The notes: generated by a model from the letters alone, not told the origin. Numbered from the stretch's first letter, positions 17,812-26,979 are shown. The stretch is DNA of 64,000 bases from an uncultured Bacteroidales bacterium (GCA_900318245.1 ONJT01000008.1:1-64000), one strand, 5' to 3'. Numbers and translations: made by a program.

Positions 17812-18565
17812 GCTCAAGAAATTTGCGGAGATGGAGACATTCGACAATGTCTTCCAGTGCGGCGTGCAAGCGCAAACGAATCCGATAGCGGGCCACTGGC
17901 GCGAGCGCTTTTTTCATAATGACCATCCGATCGTCTTGGAACTCGGCTGTGGCCGCGGAGAATATACGGTGGGGCTGGCGGAGAAGTATCCCGAGAAGAA
18001 CTTCATCGGCGTAGATATCAAGGGCGCGCGTATGTGGGCCGGAGCGAAGCAGGCTATCGAAAAGGGCTTAGGCAATGCCGCTTTTCTGCGTACGAATATT
18101 GAGTTTATCACTTCTTTCTTTGCCGCCAACGAGGTGGATGAGATCTGGATCACTTTCTGCGACCCGCAGATGAAGAAAGCCACCAAACGCCTGACCTCCA
18201 CTTATTTCATGCAGCGCTATCATCAAATCATGCGGCCCAACGGACTCATTCATCTCAAGACCGATAGCCCGTTCCTTTATACGTACACTACGGAGATGCT
18301 GCGGCTCAATCCGTATCCGGTAGTTTGTACGACGGACGATTTATATGCGGAAAGTCTCGATTCCAACGCACTTTTTGCGGATGCACGGGCGCTGAAGACG
18401 CATTATGAGAAGCAGTGGTTGGATCGCGGGATGAGTATCAAATATATCGAGTGGCGGTTAGCTCCGCTGACGAAGTGGGAAGAACCGACTATCGAGATAG
18501 AGAAAGACAGTTATCGTTCATATGGACGCAATTATAACAGCGAAAGAAAGGAACAGCATGGCTAA
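17798..18565 (+). CDS. trmB: tRNA (guanine-N7-)-methyltransferase
   Basis: SAM-dependent enzyme making m7G46 in tRNA. It has the SAM loop [15 protein letters not shown], the acidic strand [12 protein letters not shown], the TrmB motif [17 protein letters not shown] and the later [13 protein letters not shown]. The ATG at 17798 is chosen because the family N-terminus ([12 protein letters not shown]) starts there. That gives 255 residues and a 14-bp overlap with gldH. Confidence 0.93.
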   Translation: MGKNKLKKFAEMETFDNVFQCGVQAQTNPIAGHWRERFFHNDHPIVLELGCGRGEYTVGLAEKYPEKNFIGVDIKGARMWAGAKQAIEKGLGNAAFLRTNIEFITSFFAANEVDEIWITFCDPQMKKATKRLTSTYFMQRYHQIMRPNGLIHLKTDSPFLYTYTTEMLRLNPYPVVCTTDDLYAESLDSNALFADARALKTHYEKQWLDRGMSIKYIEWRLAPLTKWEEPTIEIEKDSYRSYGRNYNSERKEQHG

Positions 18566-19256
18566 GATTGTTGTTTTCACCGGCGCCGGAGTAAGTGCCG
18601 AGAGCGGATTGGGTACTTTCCGCGACAGTGACGGACTATGGGAGCACTACCGCGTAGAGGATGTGTGCACGCATGAGGCATGGTTGACAAACCCGCAGCT
18701 ATGCGTGAAGTTCTACAACGATCGTCGCCGGGACACCTTGGCGGCACAGCCCAATGCCGCGCATATCGCTATCGCGAAGTTACAGCAGGTTTTTCCGGAT
18801 ACAGAAGTCATCACGCAGAATATCGATGACCTGCACGAGCGCGCGGGAGCGAAACATGTGGTACACCTGCACGGCGAGATCACCAAACTGCGCTCGTCTA
18901 TCAATGAGACAGCTACGGTGCCTCTGGAAGGATGGGAGCAACACTACGGCGACAAGCATCCGGACGGATCGCTGCTGCGCCCGTATATCGTGTTCTTCGG
19001 AGAAGGAGTGCCGTATTTTGAAGAGGCCTGCCGCATCGCTTCGACGGCAGATATCATGGTAGTCGTCGGTACGAGTCTGAACGTCTATCCGGCGGCATCG
19101 CTGCTTCACTATACGCGCCCGGGTATTCCTATCTATTTTGTCGATCCGGGTCAACCGGAATTCGGTAATTGGGCGAGTCATATCACGCATATCAAGAAAA
19201 AAGCGACCGAAGGTGTACCGGAACTGGTAGAAAAACTTATCCGCGAGAATGCATAA
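18558..19256 (+). CDS. NAD-dependent protein deacylase (sirtuin), zinc-ligand-free type
   Basis: A Sir2-family enzyme that removes acyl groups from lysines using NAD+. It has the NAD loop GAGVSAESG (residues 9-17) with TFRD, the TQNIDDLH motif, catalytic His105 in HLHGE, and the GTSLNVYPA motif near the end. The region that normally holds a four-Cys zinc site (after HGE) contains no cysteine at all. The start at ATG 18558 is preceded by AAAGGA and overlaps the trmB stop. Another in-frame ATG 12 codons upstream is less likely. Confidence 0.87.
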   Translation: MAKIVVFTGAGVSAESGLGTFRDSDGLWEHYRVEDVCTHEAWLTNPQLCVKFYNDRRRDTLAAQPNAAHIAIAKLQQVFPDTEVITQNIDDLHERAGAKHVVHLHGEITKLRSSINETATVPLEGWEQHYGDKHPDGSLLRPYIVFFGEGVPYFEEACRIASTADIMVVVGTSLNVYPAASLLHYTRPGIPIYFVDPGQPEFGNWASHITHIKKKATEGVPELVEKLIRENA

Positions 19257-20103
19257 ACCGCTTATCCGTATATTGTACTGGCTTGGTTTCATGGCGCTGC
19301 TTACGGCGATCGCCATGATTCTTTGGGCGGTGGTGAGTGGCGGAAGTCATAGTACCACTTCCCTCAAGTGGCTGCAGTTCATGCAGACTATTGCTACGTT
19401 TCTGCTGCCGTCCATTCTCGGCGCGTGGATCTGGAGCGAAGGTCATAAGCCCTTTACGTGGTTGAGACTCACGCAAACTACCCATTGGTCGCACTATCTG
19501 TTAGCGGTTGGGATTATGCTCTGCGCTGTGCCAGGTATTAACCTGTTGGCGGACCTGAACAGCCGTATCGTGTTGCCTGAAAGTCTCGGTTTCATCGAGC
19601 AAATACTGAAGCAGCAGGAAGAAACAGCCGCAGCGTTGACAGAGCAGTTTCTGCAAGCGGACAGTATAGGAGGATTATTGATCAATATCGGCCTAATGGC
19701 ACTTCTGCCGGCTTTGGCGGAAGAGGTCTCTTTCCGCGGAACACTCCAGCAGATTTTGGCGCAAGGCAAGCTGAAAGGACAGATACATATCGCTATTTGG
19801 GCTACCGCGTTCATCTTCTCGGCGATACATATGCAGTTTTACGGCTTTGTTCCGCGTATGCTGATGGGCGCGATGTTCGGTTATATCTTTGTTTGGACCG
19901 GAACACTCTGGGTACCTATCCTGATGCACTTCACGAACAACGGCCTGGCGGTGATGGCGTATTATCTGATTGGCGAGAACGAAGAGAGCAAAAATATCGC
20001 CGACACGTTTGGCGCCGGCGATACTTGGTGGGTGGGAGTAATTAGTTTACTAATTACATCTCTGGGTCTACTAATATTCTACCGCAGAACTCACACACGA
20101 TAA
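19249..20103 (+). CDS. CPBP family intramembrane metalloprotease
   Basis: A 284-residue polytopic protein with the CPBP (Abi/CAAX-protease-like) motifs: EEVSFR at 158-163, followed by a membrane segment with FSAIHMQFYGFVPR and a final HFTNNG. These Glu and His residues form the putative metal centre. Bacterial members act in membrane-protein processing or bacteriocin immunity, and no specific target is indicated here. The start overlaps the sirtuin stop by 8 bp. The last 50 bp overlap the opposing zinc-ribbon gene. Confidence 0.85.
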   Translation: MHKPLIRILYWLGFMALLTAIAMILWAVVSGGSHSTTSLKWLQFMQTIATFLLPSILGAWIWSEGHKPFTWLRLTQTTHWSHYLLAVGIMLCAVPGINLLADLNSRIVLPESLGFIEQILKQQEETAAALTEQFLQADSIGGLLINIGLMALLPALAEEVSFRGTLQQILAQGKLKGQIHIAIWATAFIFSAIHMQFYGFVPRMLMGAMFGYIFVWTGTLWVPILMHFTNNGLAVMAYYLIGENEESKNIADTFGAGDTWWVGVISLLITSLGLLIFYRRTHTR

Positions 20104-20785
20104 TTTTCTTACGTGTGCGGATATCCAACTGACGTTGAGCAGGGATTTTAGCGTGGCAACCGCCGCAGCTATCACGTTCTACTTTGACCACAGCCAAACC
20201 GTTGTGCGCATTCTTTCGGATACGGTTGAAAGCGGTAAGCAGACGCTCGTCGATTTTCTTGGAGATATCGGTTGCTTTGAGCATCAGCGCTTCGGTCTCT
20301 GCTTTGGTCTCTGCCAGGATTTGGTCAAGTTCCGAACGCTTCTGATTCAGATCAACAGTGCGTTCCTCGATGGTCTTGGTAGTAGCGGCTTTTTCTTGCA
20401 GACGCTCCTCCAACTCTGCCGTGAAATGCTTGATCTTACGTTGCGAAGCTTCGATCTCCAACTCCTGATACTCGATTTCCTTGTTCAGGTTGTCGAACTC
20501 GCGGTTGTTACGTACGGTGTTCTGTTGCTCTTTGTAACGCGAGATAGAGGCGTTGGCATTCTCCGTACGAACGCGGTGGTCGGAGATCTGGGTCTCACAC
20601 TCTTTGATGTCGTTCTCGATATTGGTCAGACGGGTCTTGAGACCTTCTACTTCGTCAGCCACATCTTTCACCTCCTGGGGTAACTCACCGGCCAGGGTAC
20701 GCAAGTTATCGATTTTCGAATCTACTTGCTGCAATTCGTAGAGCGCGCGCAGCTTGTCCTCTACGGTTAATTCTTTCTTTGCCAT
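20054..20785 (-). CDS. zinc-ribbon coiled-coil protein (CT398/C4-type family)
   Basis: A 243-residue protein made of a long charged coiled coil (about residues 10-195) and a C-terminal zinc ribbon with CGGC...CEFC (about 208-233). The family is widespread and usually sits next to a NIF3-like gene, as here. Its function is unknown, with links to RNA or motor-type complexes proposed only for some members. It overlaps the NIF3-like gene by 19 bp at its start and the CPBP gene by 50 bp tail to tail. Confidence 0.82.
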   Translation of the reverse strand: MAKKELTVEDKLRALYELQQVDSKIDNLRTLAGELPQEVKDVADEVEGLKTRLTNIENDIKECETQISDHRVRTENANASISRYKEQQNTVRNNREFDNLNKEIEYQELEIEASQRKIKHFTAELEERLQEKAATTKTIEERTVDLNQKRSELDQILAETKAETEALMLKATDISKKIDERLLTAFNRIRKNAHNGLAVVKVERDSCGGCHAKIPAQRQLDIRTRKKIIVCEFCGRILVDPEM

Positions 20786-21555
20786 ACTTGTATAGGGGTT
20801 TTATCGTTTGTACTGATGATGCATGCGACTCCGAGCGGCGCCAGGATGTCTCTGAAAATCTCTCTCGCGTGATGCTCCGAGCACCAATGGTCAATGTCGA
20901 TGAGTCCGATACGGCCTTCCGCATCTTGGAACTCATGGTATTTGCAGTCGGCTGTCAGATAGACGTCGGCGCCTTGCTCAATCGCGGACTCGATGAACTC
21001 TGCGCCGCTACCGCCGCACAGGGCGATGGTTTGGATCTTCTCCGTACGCGGGCGCGTGTAACGCACATACGTACAATCTAAGGTGTCGTGTACGCGTGCG
21101 ATGAAATCGGAGTAAGCCATAAGATTTCCTAGTTTCCCTAGGACTCCTAGGCCCCTAGTACCTTCCGGATTACTCGGAATGAGAATTCGATAGTCGGTGA
21201 TGCCGAGTTTGTCGGCCAGGCGGGTGTTGATGCCGCCGATGACGGAGTCGAGGGAAGTATGCGCGGAGTAGATCGCGATGTTATGCTTGATCGCCATCTC
21301 TACGACGCGCTCCTGCGGCGTTTGGCCGCATACTTGTTTGAGTCCGTGAAAAAGGAGAGGATGATGAGAGATGATCAGTTGGCATCCACGCTCAATAGCT
21401 TCAGCGACGACGGCTTCGGTAATATCCGTTGTCAAGAGGACAGATTGAATATCCCGTCCCGTGTCACCCACCTGCATTCCCGAGTTATCCCATTCTTCCT
21501 GGGCACTCCGTGGCGCTACAGATTCTATGCTATTGATGATTGCTCGTAAGAGCAC
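20767..21555 (-). CDS. NIF3-like dinuclear metal protein (GTP cyclohydrolase I type 2 homologue)
   Basis: A 262-residue member of the NIF3/YbgI family, which forms toroids with a dinuclear metal site. Metal ligands are visible as the HHP of ISHHPLLFHG and the D of SAHTSLD in the N-terminal half. The later GGSGAEFI and TADCKYHEF are also conserved. It lacks the inserted PII-like domain of the long form. The start is GTG at 21555, immediately after the DUF5606 stop codon, with no ATG near. A CTAGG-rich 9-bp array lies within the coding region (21127-21162). The physiological substrate is uncertain. Confidence 0.85.
   Translation of the reverse strand: MLLRAIINSIESVAPRSAQEEWDNSGMQVGDTGRDIQSVLLTTDITEAVVAEAIERGCQLIISHHPLLFHGLKQVCGQTPQERVVEMAIKHNIAIYSAHTSLDSVIGGINTRLADKLGITDYRILIPSNPEGTRGLGVLGKLGNLMAYSDFIARVHDTLDCTYVRYTRPRTEKIQTIALCGGSGAEFIESAIEQGADVYLTADCKYHEFQDAEGRIGLIDIDHWCSEHHAREIFRDILAPLGVACIISTNDKTPIQVWQRKN
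21127..21162 (-). repeat. 9-bp CTAGG array inside the NIF3-like gene
   Basis: Four CCTAG-containing units (CCTAG at 21128, 21137, 21146 and 21154, spacings 9, 9 and 8) encode Leu-Gly dipeptides. The same CTA-GGA codon pattern forms signal-peptide cores in three other genes of this window. Confidence 0.55.
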
Positions 21556-21969
21556 TTATTGTTGCTCCTCGTCGTCCTGCACCGTGAAATCGGTGATGCC
21601 GGCATTGATGAGGATATTGTACCACTGTATCAATTTGCGGATGTCGGATGGATAAACGCGGTCGCGATCCCAGTTCGGCAGTACTTCGTCAAACCAAGCC
21701 TGCAACTCCGCGTTCGAAGCTTTCTTCGGATCCATCGTCACTGCTTTCAGACCTTCTTTCTTACCGGCGCTGGTCAGCACTTCGCTCAGCGCGATATCGT
21801 CTGCGTCCGTAAACATAGACACATCGCTCAGAGCAACGATCTTGTCGCGCGCATACGTCGGCATACGTTTACCGTCCACCAGCGATTCAACAATCAGCAT
21901 GTTGTTGCCGCGGCTAACCAATTTGTACAGACCCGGTTTACCGGTGATTGCAAGAATGTTCTTTAGCAT
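21556..21969 (-). CDS. DUF5606-type conserved protein
   Basis: A 137-residue soluble protein starting MLKNILAITGKPGLYKL, a pattern I associate with the Bacteroidota-specific DUF5606 family. The N-terminal half looks like a small beta-barrel and the C-terminal half is helical. No catalytic motif is visible and the function is unknown. The ATG at 21969 is only 2 bp past the 3' end of the tRNA(CAT) gene, so no leader or ribosome-binding site remains after tRNA processing. A longer in-frame reading would run into the tRNA and is rejected. Confidence 0.75.
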   Translation of the reverse strand: MLKNILAITGKPGLYKLVSRGNNMLIVESLVDGKRMPTYARDKIVALSDVSMFTDADDIALSEVLTSAGKKEGLKAVTMDPKKASNAELQAWFDEVLPNWDRDRVYPSDIRKLIQWYNILINAGITDFTVQDDEEQQ

Positions 21970-21971
21970 AG

Positions 21972-22045
21972 TAGCGGGACCCAGGATTGAACTGGGGACC
22001 TCATGATTATGAATCATGCGCTCTAACCAGCTGAGCTATCCCGCC
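21972..22045 (-). tRNA. tRNA with CAT anticodon (elongator Met, or Ile2)
   Basis: A 74-base cloverleaf. The acceptor GGCGGGA pairs with TCCCGCT (G1-U72 wobble) and the discriminator is A. The D-arm is GCTCAGCTGGTTAGAGC. The anticodon loop TTCATAA is closed by CATGA/TCATG, and the T-arm contains AGTTCAATCCT. The wobble-paired end and lack of GGG/CCC anticodon-stem pairs argue against initiator tRNA. A lysidine-modified Ile2 tRNA cannot be excluded. CCA is not encoded. It lies 97 bp downstream of metG on the same strand. Confidence 0.93.
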
Positions 22046-22077
22046 TCGCATTCGGGCCTAGAACCCAAAAGCGGGTG

Positions 22078-22108
22078 CAAAAGTACTGCTTTTTTTTTAT
22101 ATACGCAA
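22078..22108 (-). promoter_or_regulatory. promoter of the tRNA(CAT)-DUF5606-NIF3-zinc ribbon operon
   Basis: Minus-strand TTG (22108-22106), a 20-bp spacer and TACTTTTG (22085-22078), with TTGCGTATAT and an A-run. The 31-bp core is identical to that of the tRNA-Asn promoter. No terminator follows the tRNA, so the three downstream genes probably depend on this promoter. Confidence 0.85.
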
Positions 22109-22142
22109 GTTTTTTTGCACTTTTTTGTCAAAAATCGTCAAT

Positions 22143-24218
22143 TTAGCCTACTGCAGCGCCATTTTTGACGGGTGCAGAGACGGTTGTGACGACGAGTTTG
22201 CCGTCTGCATCGACCGCAGAGAGGATCATTCCTTGCGATTCGATACCCATCATCTTACGCGGTGGGAAATTGGCGATAAAGAGCACTTGCTTGCCGATGA
22301 GTACCGACGGATCGGGATAACTCTGCGCGATACCGGAGAGGATTGTTCGGCCTCCCATCCCGTCGTCCAGCGTGAACTGCAGCAGTCGCTCGGATTTCTT
22401 GACGGGTTGGCAGTCCAGGACGGTAGCTACGCGGATATCCATCTTGTCGAACTCATCAATGGTGGTGGGTTCTTTGATCGGCTCCGGACGCCAATTCTTG
22501 AGGGCTTCCGCTTGCGCAGCCGCTTCATTCTCCTTTTTAATACGCGCGAGGCGATCCAACTGCGCCTGAATAGCCGCATCTTCGATTTTCTCAAAGAGCA
22601 GACTTACTTCGCCGAGCGAATGACCGGCAGGCAGCAAGTCGATACGACCGAGATCGGCCCATCCGATAGAAGCATTGAGGCTGAGCATCTTCTTTAATTT
22701 CTCCGATGAAAACGGCAAGAATGGCTCAAAAGCGATCGCTAAGTTCGCGGCGATCTGCAGCGACAGGTGCAGGATGGTTGCCGTGCGTGTCATATCGGTC
22801 TTGGCGAGCTTCCAAGGCTCGGTATCCGCCAGGTATTTGTTTCCGATACGGGCGAGGTTCATCGCTTCTTTGAGCGCATCGCGGAAACGGAAGTTGTCGA
22901 GTAACTGCTCGAGGGTCGCTTTGACGTTCTTGAACTCCTCGATAGTCTGCTTGTCGTACTCCGTCAGTTCGCCGCAAGCCGGCACTTTGCCTTCGAAATA
23001 TTTTCCCGTTAAAACCAAGGCGCGGTTGACGAAGTTGCCATAAATGGCAACCAACTCGTTGTTGTTACGCGCTTGGAAGTCCGCCCAAGTAAAGTCATTG
23101 TCTTTGGTCTCCGGCGCATTAGCGGTGAGCACATAGCGCAACACATCCTGTTTGCCCGGGAAATCCGTCAGGTATTCGTTCAACCAAACAGCCCAGTTGC
23201 GGCTTGTCGAGATCTTGTCGCCCTCGAGGTTGAGGAACTCGTTCGACGGCACATTATCCGGCAGGTTATAACCTTGCGCTTTGAGCATCACGGGGAAGAC
23301 GATACAGTGGAAAACGATGTTATCTTTTCCGATGAAATGGATCATTCTTGTATCTTCCTGCTTCCACCATTTCTCCCATTTTCCGTATTTCTCCGGCTGG
23401 GCGTCGCACAGCTCTTTGGTGTTGGAGATATATCCGATCGGGGCGTCGAACCATACGTATAACACTTTGCCTTCCGCACCTTCTACCGGCACAGGAATAC
23501 CCCACTCGAGGTCGCGGGTCACCGCACGCGGCTTGAGTCCGCCGTCCAGCCAGGACTTACACTGGCCATACACGTTCGGACGCCACTCTTTATGGTTATT
23601 CAGAATCCAATCCTCGAGCCATGCCTGATATTGATCGAGCGGCAGATACCAGTGCTTGGTCTCTTTCTTTGCCAGCGCATTGCCGGTCTCCGCGTTATAG
23701 GGATTGATCAGCTCGTCCGGCGAGAGGGTAGCGCCGCATTTCTCGCATTGGTCTCCGTACGCGCCGAGCGAATGGCAGCGCGGACACTCACCGCGGATAT
23801 TACGGTCGGTAAGGAAATGTCCGGTCTCGGGATCGTAGAACTGCTCGGATGTCTCTTCTACAAACTGGCCGGCATCATACATCGCGCGGAAATAGTCCGC
23901 CGCGAACTTATGATGAATAGGTGAGGTAGTACGCGAGTAGATATCATAACTGATACCGAATTGCTCGAACGAAGACTTGATAAGTTCGTGATAGCGATCG
24001 ACCACTTGCTGGGTGGTGATACCTTCTTTACGGGCGCGGATAGTTACCGGAACGCCATGCTCGTCACTTCCGCCGACGAAAAGGACTTCTTGTCCTTTGA
24101 GGCGCAGATAGCGGGCATAGATATCCGCCGGAACATAGACTCCGGCCAGGTGGCCGATATGAACCGGACCATTGGCGTAGGGCAGCGCAGCCGTGATTAA
24201 AGTACGATTAAATGCCAT
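22143..24218 (-). CDS. metG: methionyl-tRNA synthetase
   Basis: Class I aminoacyl-tRNA synthetase charging tRNA-Met. The 691 residues include HIGH (20-23), a four-Cys zinc knuckle (CPRC...CEKC, about 145-161), the KMSKS-loop variant KISTS near 337, and a C-terminal EMAP-II-like tRNA-binding domain ([14 protein letters not shown]...) that makes MetRS dimeric. Full length. No clear TAnnTTTG box is visible upstream of the ATG. A CAT-anticodon tRNA follows directly. Confidence 0.97.
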   Translation of the reverse strand: MAFNRTLITAALPYANGPVHIGHLAGVYVPADIYARYLRLKGQEVLFVGGSDEHGVPVTIRARKEGITTQQVVDRYHELIKSSFEQFGISYDIYSRTTSPIHHKFAADYFRAMYDAGQFVEETSEQFYDPETGHFLTDRNIRGECPRCHSLGAYGDQCEKCGATLSPDELINPYNAETGNALAKKETKHWYLPLDQYQAWLEDWILNNHKEWRPNVYGQCKSWLDGGLKPRAVTRDLEWGIPVPVEGAEGKVLYVWFDAPIGYISNTKELCDAQPEKYGKWEKWWKQEDTRMIHFIGKDNIVFHCIVFPVMLKAQGYNLPDNVPSNEFLNLEGDKISTSRNWAVWLNEYLTDFPGKQDVLRYVLTANAPETKDNDFTWADFQARNNNELVAIYGNFVNRALVLTGKYFEGKVPACGELTEYDKQTIEEFKNVKATLEQLLDNFRFRDALKEAMNLARIGNKYLADTEPWKLAKTDMTRTATILHLSLQIAANLAIAFEPFLPFSSEKLKKMLSLNASIGWADLGRIDLLPAGHSLGEVSLLFEKIEDAAIQAQLDRLARIKKENEAAAQAEALKNWRPEPIKEPTTIDEFDKMDIRVATVLDCQPVKKSERLLQFTLDDGMGGRTILSGIAQSYPDPSVLIGKQVLFIANFPPRKMMGIESQGMILSAVDADGKLVVTTVSAPVKNGAAVG

Positions 24219-24265
24219 ATTTTGTGTATTTTTTATGCTAAATGTAAAAAAAATGTTCTAAAACC

Positions 24266-24296
24266 TTGCGTATATCAAAAAAAATCCGTACTTTTG
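24266..24296 (+). promoter_or_regulatory. promoter of the outer-membrane protein gene
   Basis: TTG (24266-24268), a 20-bp spacer and TACTTTTG (24289-24296). The -33 side reads TTGCGTATAT and the start region reads GCAGCC. Confidence 0.85.
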
Positions 24297-24363
24297 CAGC
24301 CGCAAAAGACCGCATGTACCTTTTCTTCGAGAACGAAATCGGGTGCAAAGGTACAACAAAAAA

Positions 24364-25422
24364 ATGAAAAATACAAATTATTCTGTGAAAAATCGTCACT
24401 CATATGGAATTCTGCTGCTTGCGCTGCTGCTTTGCGGTAGTGTGAGTGCGAAGGTGACCAATTTTATTGGTGCGTCTGCTAATGTCGGAGAATGGTCGAT
24501 GCTTCCGTCCGGCAGTAAATATACCGGTAGTCTCGGTGTGGCCGGTGGAGTAGGTTTTGTATATGAGTTGCGCGCCGGAGAGACGTATGGTACGACGCAA
24601 TTCCTCTTTGATGTAGGTGTAGGCGCTTGGGGCGGTATGACGAGTTTCATGCAGTCAGCGGATTTGTCTGCGACTTTGAGGGACCAAGAGGATTTGCAGG
24701 GCGTGAAATTCGATTATGTGTATGAGTTAAAAGGTCGTAAGGACCGCTATAATAACATTGCTGCGCAAGTGCCGTTAATGGTCGGTTTCCAGCATAGGCG
24801 CTTCTATATGTTGGTCGGCGCGAAGCTGAACGCTAACGTATGGACCAAGACGCAAACGGTTGCAACCCTCAATACTTACGGTGACTACACACGCTACGGT
24901 CAAGGAGAGTTCCGCGATATGCCGGAGTACCAGTTCTTTAAGGATAAGAGCGTCAAGGGCGGCGTACAGACGAACCTGAATTTAGACGTGGATCTGAGTC
25001 TGGAAATCGGTGGCCGTATAGGCGGTATTGTGACGGATGCGGTAGGCTTTGACGTGCCGAAAGATCGCGTGGAGTATCGTCTGGCTGCGTTTGTGGACTA
25101 CGGCTTGTTTGACCTGCACAAACAGGGCTCGAACCCTATGTTGAATATCACGGCGACGTATGATACCAATCCGAATTCGGAGGATTATGTCTATAATCCG
25201 GATGGCAAGAACGAGTCGATGATTCGTCCGGACCGGTTGATCATGAACGATATCATGTCCACGACGGAATTTGCCACTGCGGTAAAGAACCTGATGGTGG
25301 GATTGAAGTTCACGATCCTCTTCCGGATGCCGGAGCCCGGTAAGTGCGTCATCTGTCGCGACGCATACGGATCAAGTATTGGGAACAGCGTCCGCAGCGG
25401 TGGAGTGAAGTACGAGGAATAA
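24364..25422 (+). CDS. predicted outer-membrane beta-barrel protein
   Basis: A 352-residue exported protein with a signal peptide whose cleavage is likely after SVSA (about residue 29). The mature part alternates hydrophobic and polar residues in Gly/aromatic-rich strands typical of Bacteroidota outer-membrane barrels. A CVIC pair lies near the C-terminus. No named family is recognised. The start at ATG 24364 gives a normal signal peptide, and an ATG-less extension upstream is ignored. It has its own promoter about 70 bp upstream. The last 51 bp overlap cdaA on the opposite strand. Confidence 0.65.
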   Translation: MKNTNYSVKNRHSYGILLLALLLCGSVSAKVTNFIGASANVGEWSMLPSGSKYTGSLGVAGGVGFVYELRAGETYGTTQFLFDVGVGAWGGMTSFMQSADLSATLRDQEDLQGVKFDYVYELKGRKDRYNNIAAQVPLMVGFQHRRFYMLVGAKLNANVWTKTQTVATLNTYGDYTRYGQGEFRDMPEYQFFKDKSVKGGVQTNLNLDVDLSLEIGGRIGGIVTDAVGFDVPKDRVEYRLAAFVDYGLFDLHKQGSNPMLNITATYDTNPNSEDYVYNPDGKNESMIRPDRLIMNDIMSTTEFATAVKNLMVGLKFTILFRMPEPGKCVICRDAYGSSIGNSVRSGGVKYEE

Positions 25423-26154
25423 CTCATCGGCGCTCACTTCCCGAATCGTGCCTTCCTTGGTTACGGAAATGGCACCTGTCTCTTCCGACACCACTATACA
25501 AGTGGCGTCGGATTTTTCTGTTATACCGAGCGCTGCGCGGTGACGAAGTCCGTAATGTTGCGGGATCTCCTGGTTCTTGCTGACCGGCAGGATACATGCC
25601 GCAGCGATGATGCGTCCTTCGCGAATCACCACCGCGCCGTCGTGGAGAGGGGTGTTCTTAAAGAAGATGTTTTCCAATAGGCGCGCGGACACCTGTGCAT
25701 CCAGGCGCTCGCCCGTATCTACTATCTCTTTGAGATTCGCTTCGCCGGCGAGGACGATGAGTGCGCCGGTCTTGGTAGAAGCCATATGACGGCAAGCCTG
25801 CGTGATCTCCAGTACCTGCTGACGCGAAGCCGTCTCATTCTCATTGCGGCGGAACAGTTGCCAGGACGAGAAACGCGCGCCGATACGGAAGAAGAACATA
25901 CGTATCTGGTCTTGGAAGATGACGATGAGGGCGATGGCGCCGACGGAGATGATACGGTCGAAGAGCGCACCTGTCAGGTCGAGTTGGAACACAAACGACA
26001 CGAGGAACCATACTACGACAAAGGCCAGAATACCCCAGAAGAGGTTGGACGCGCCCGTCTTGCGAAGCAAACGGTACATCTCATACATGATACAAGCGAC
26101 CAACAGGATATCGATCACATCCTTGAAGCTGAACGAAAAAGCTAAAAATTGCAT
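25372..26154 (-). CDS. cdaA: diadenylate cyclase CdaA
   Basis: Makes c-di-AMP from two ATP. The 260 residues have three N-terminal membrane helices (about 10-85) and a DAC domain with the catalytic DGA (172-174, within LHDGAVVIREG) and RHR (204-206). This is the CdaA membrane form. No CdaR gene follows. The start overlaps the folP 3' end by 13 bp and the last 51 bp overlap the opposing outer-membrane protein gene. Confidence 0.94.
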   Translation of the reverse strand: MQFLAFSFSFKDVIDILLVACIMYEMYRLLRKTGASNLFWGILAFVVVWFLVSFVFQLDLTGALFDRIISVGAIALIVIFQDQIRMFFFRIGARFSSWQLFRRNENETASRQQVLEITQACRHMASTKTGALIVLAGEANLKEIVDTGERLDAQVSARLLENIFFKNTPLHDGAVVIREGRIIAAACILPVSKNQEIPQHYGLRHRAALGITEKSDATCIVVSEETGAISVTKEGTIREVSADELFLVLHSTAADAVPNT

Positions 26155-26864
26155 ATGTAGTTAAACAATTTAATGGTCTGTGCGGTCTCTTTGACATCGT
26201 GTGTGCGCAGGATAGTGGCGCCTTGCTCGAGGGCGTAGAGCTGCAGGGCTTGCGTCGCTTCGAGACAGGTCTCGGGCGTCAGGCCTAAGGGCCGCCACAC
26301 CATCGACTTACGACTCACGCCGACCAGTATCGGCAGGTTGTACGCGCGCAGGCGATGCATGTTACGCATGCACTCGTAATCCGCTTCGGTACTACCGACA
26401 AACCCGAATCCCGGATCGAGGATGAGGTCGATGTTGCGCAACTCAGGCATGCGGGCGGGGAGGTCGAGATCGCCGCGCAGCGTCCATATATAGGGCACGC
26501 GCGCCTGACGAACAACGTCGTACATCGCTTCGCAGCCGCCGGAGATATCGTTGATGATCAGCGGCCCGAATTGCGCCAAGGCGCGACGGGCTATCTCCGG
26601 GCGGAAGGTGTCGACTGACAGCCGGGTTTCCGGCAAGGCGCTACGTAAAGCCGCTATGGCGGGTTCCAGACGACGCCATTCCTCTTCTTCGGAAGCCGGA
26701 GTACTGCCCGGGCGAGTGGAGCACGCGCCGATATCCAGGATGTCTGCGCCATCGGCCAGCGCCTGCTGCGCCCAAGCCACTACGGCGTCCGTAGAGCCCA
26801 ACCGCGAAGCCGCATAGAAACTATCCGGCGTCACATTACCTATCGCCATTATCTGCGCTTTCAC
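26142..26864 (-). CDS. folP: dihydropteroate synthase
   Basis: Folate-pathway enzyme joining p-aminobenzoate and the pterin diphosphate, and the sulfonamide target. It shows the signature AIGNVTPDSF, the pterin-site segment DIGACSTRPGS, DTFRPEIA, and NDISGG. The start is uncertain. The -7 box at 26898-26891 places transcription initiation near 26884, which excludes the longer open frame. GTG 26864 gives a complete first beta strand, while ATG 26849 is the alternative. Either is shorter at the N-terminus than usual. It overlaps cdaA by 13 bp. Confidence 0.88.
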   Translation of the reverse strand: MKAQIMAIGNVTPDSFYAASRLGSTDAVVAWAQQALADGADILDIGACSTRPGSTPASEEEEWRRLEPAIAALRSALPETRLSVDTFRPEIARRALAQFGPLIINDISGGCEAMYDVVRQARVPYIWTLRGDLDLPARMPELRNIDLILDPGFGFVGSTEADYECMRNMHRLRAYNLPILVGVSRKSMVWRPLGLTPETCLEATQALQLYALEQGATILRTHDVKETAQTIKLFNYICNF

Positions 26865-26890
26865 GCTGCGGAATGATGCTTTTGCGGGTG

Positions 26891-26921
26891 CAAAGATAGT
26901 AAAAATTGCCGAAATATGCAA
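26891..26921 (-). promoter_or_regulatory. promoter of folP-cdaA
   Basis: Minus-strand TTG (26921-26919), a 20-bp spacer and TATCTTTG (26898-26891), with TTGCATATTT at the -33 side. It leaves a leader of only about 20 bases before the GTG start. Divergent to the gldJ promoter. Confidence 0.78.
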
Positions 26922-26948
26922 AAAAATCGAAAAAAAGTAATGAAAATT

Positions 26949-26979
26949 TTGCGTATATGGAAAAAAAGCAGTACATTTG
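26949..26979 (+). promoter_or_regulatory. promoter of gldJ-gcvH
   Basis: TTG (26949-26951), a 20-bp spacer and TACATTTG (26972-26979), with TTGCGTATAT and an A-run. The leader that follows (26985-27029) is rich in alternating purine-pyrimidine steps (ACGTACGTATGTG, ACGCGCGCAT). Confidence 0.82.

Noticed and set aside
21972..22045. Initiator tRNA-fMet identity for the CAT-anticodon tRNA
   Set aside because: It has a G1-U72 pair rather than a clear mismatch and lacks the GGG/CCC pairs in the anticodon stem.
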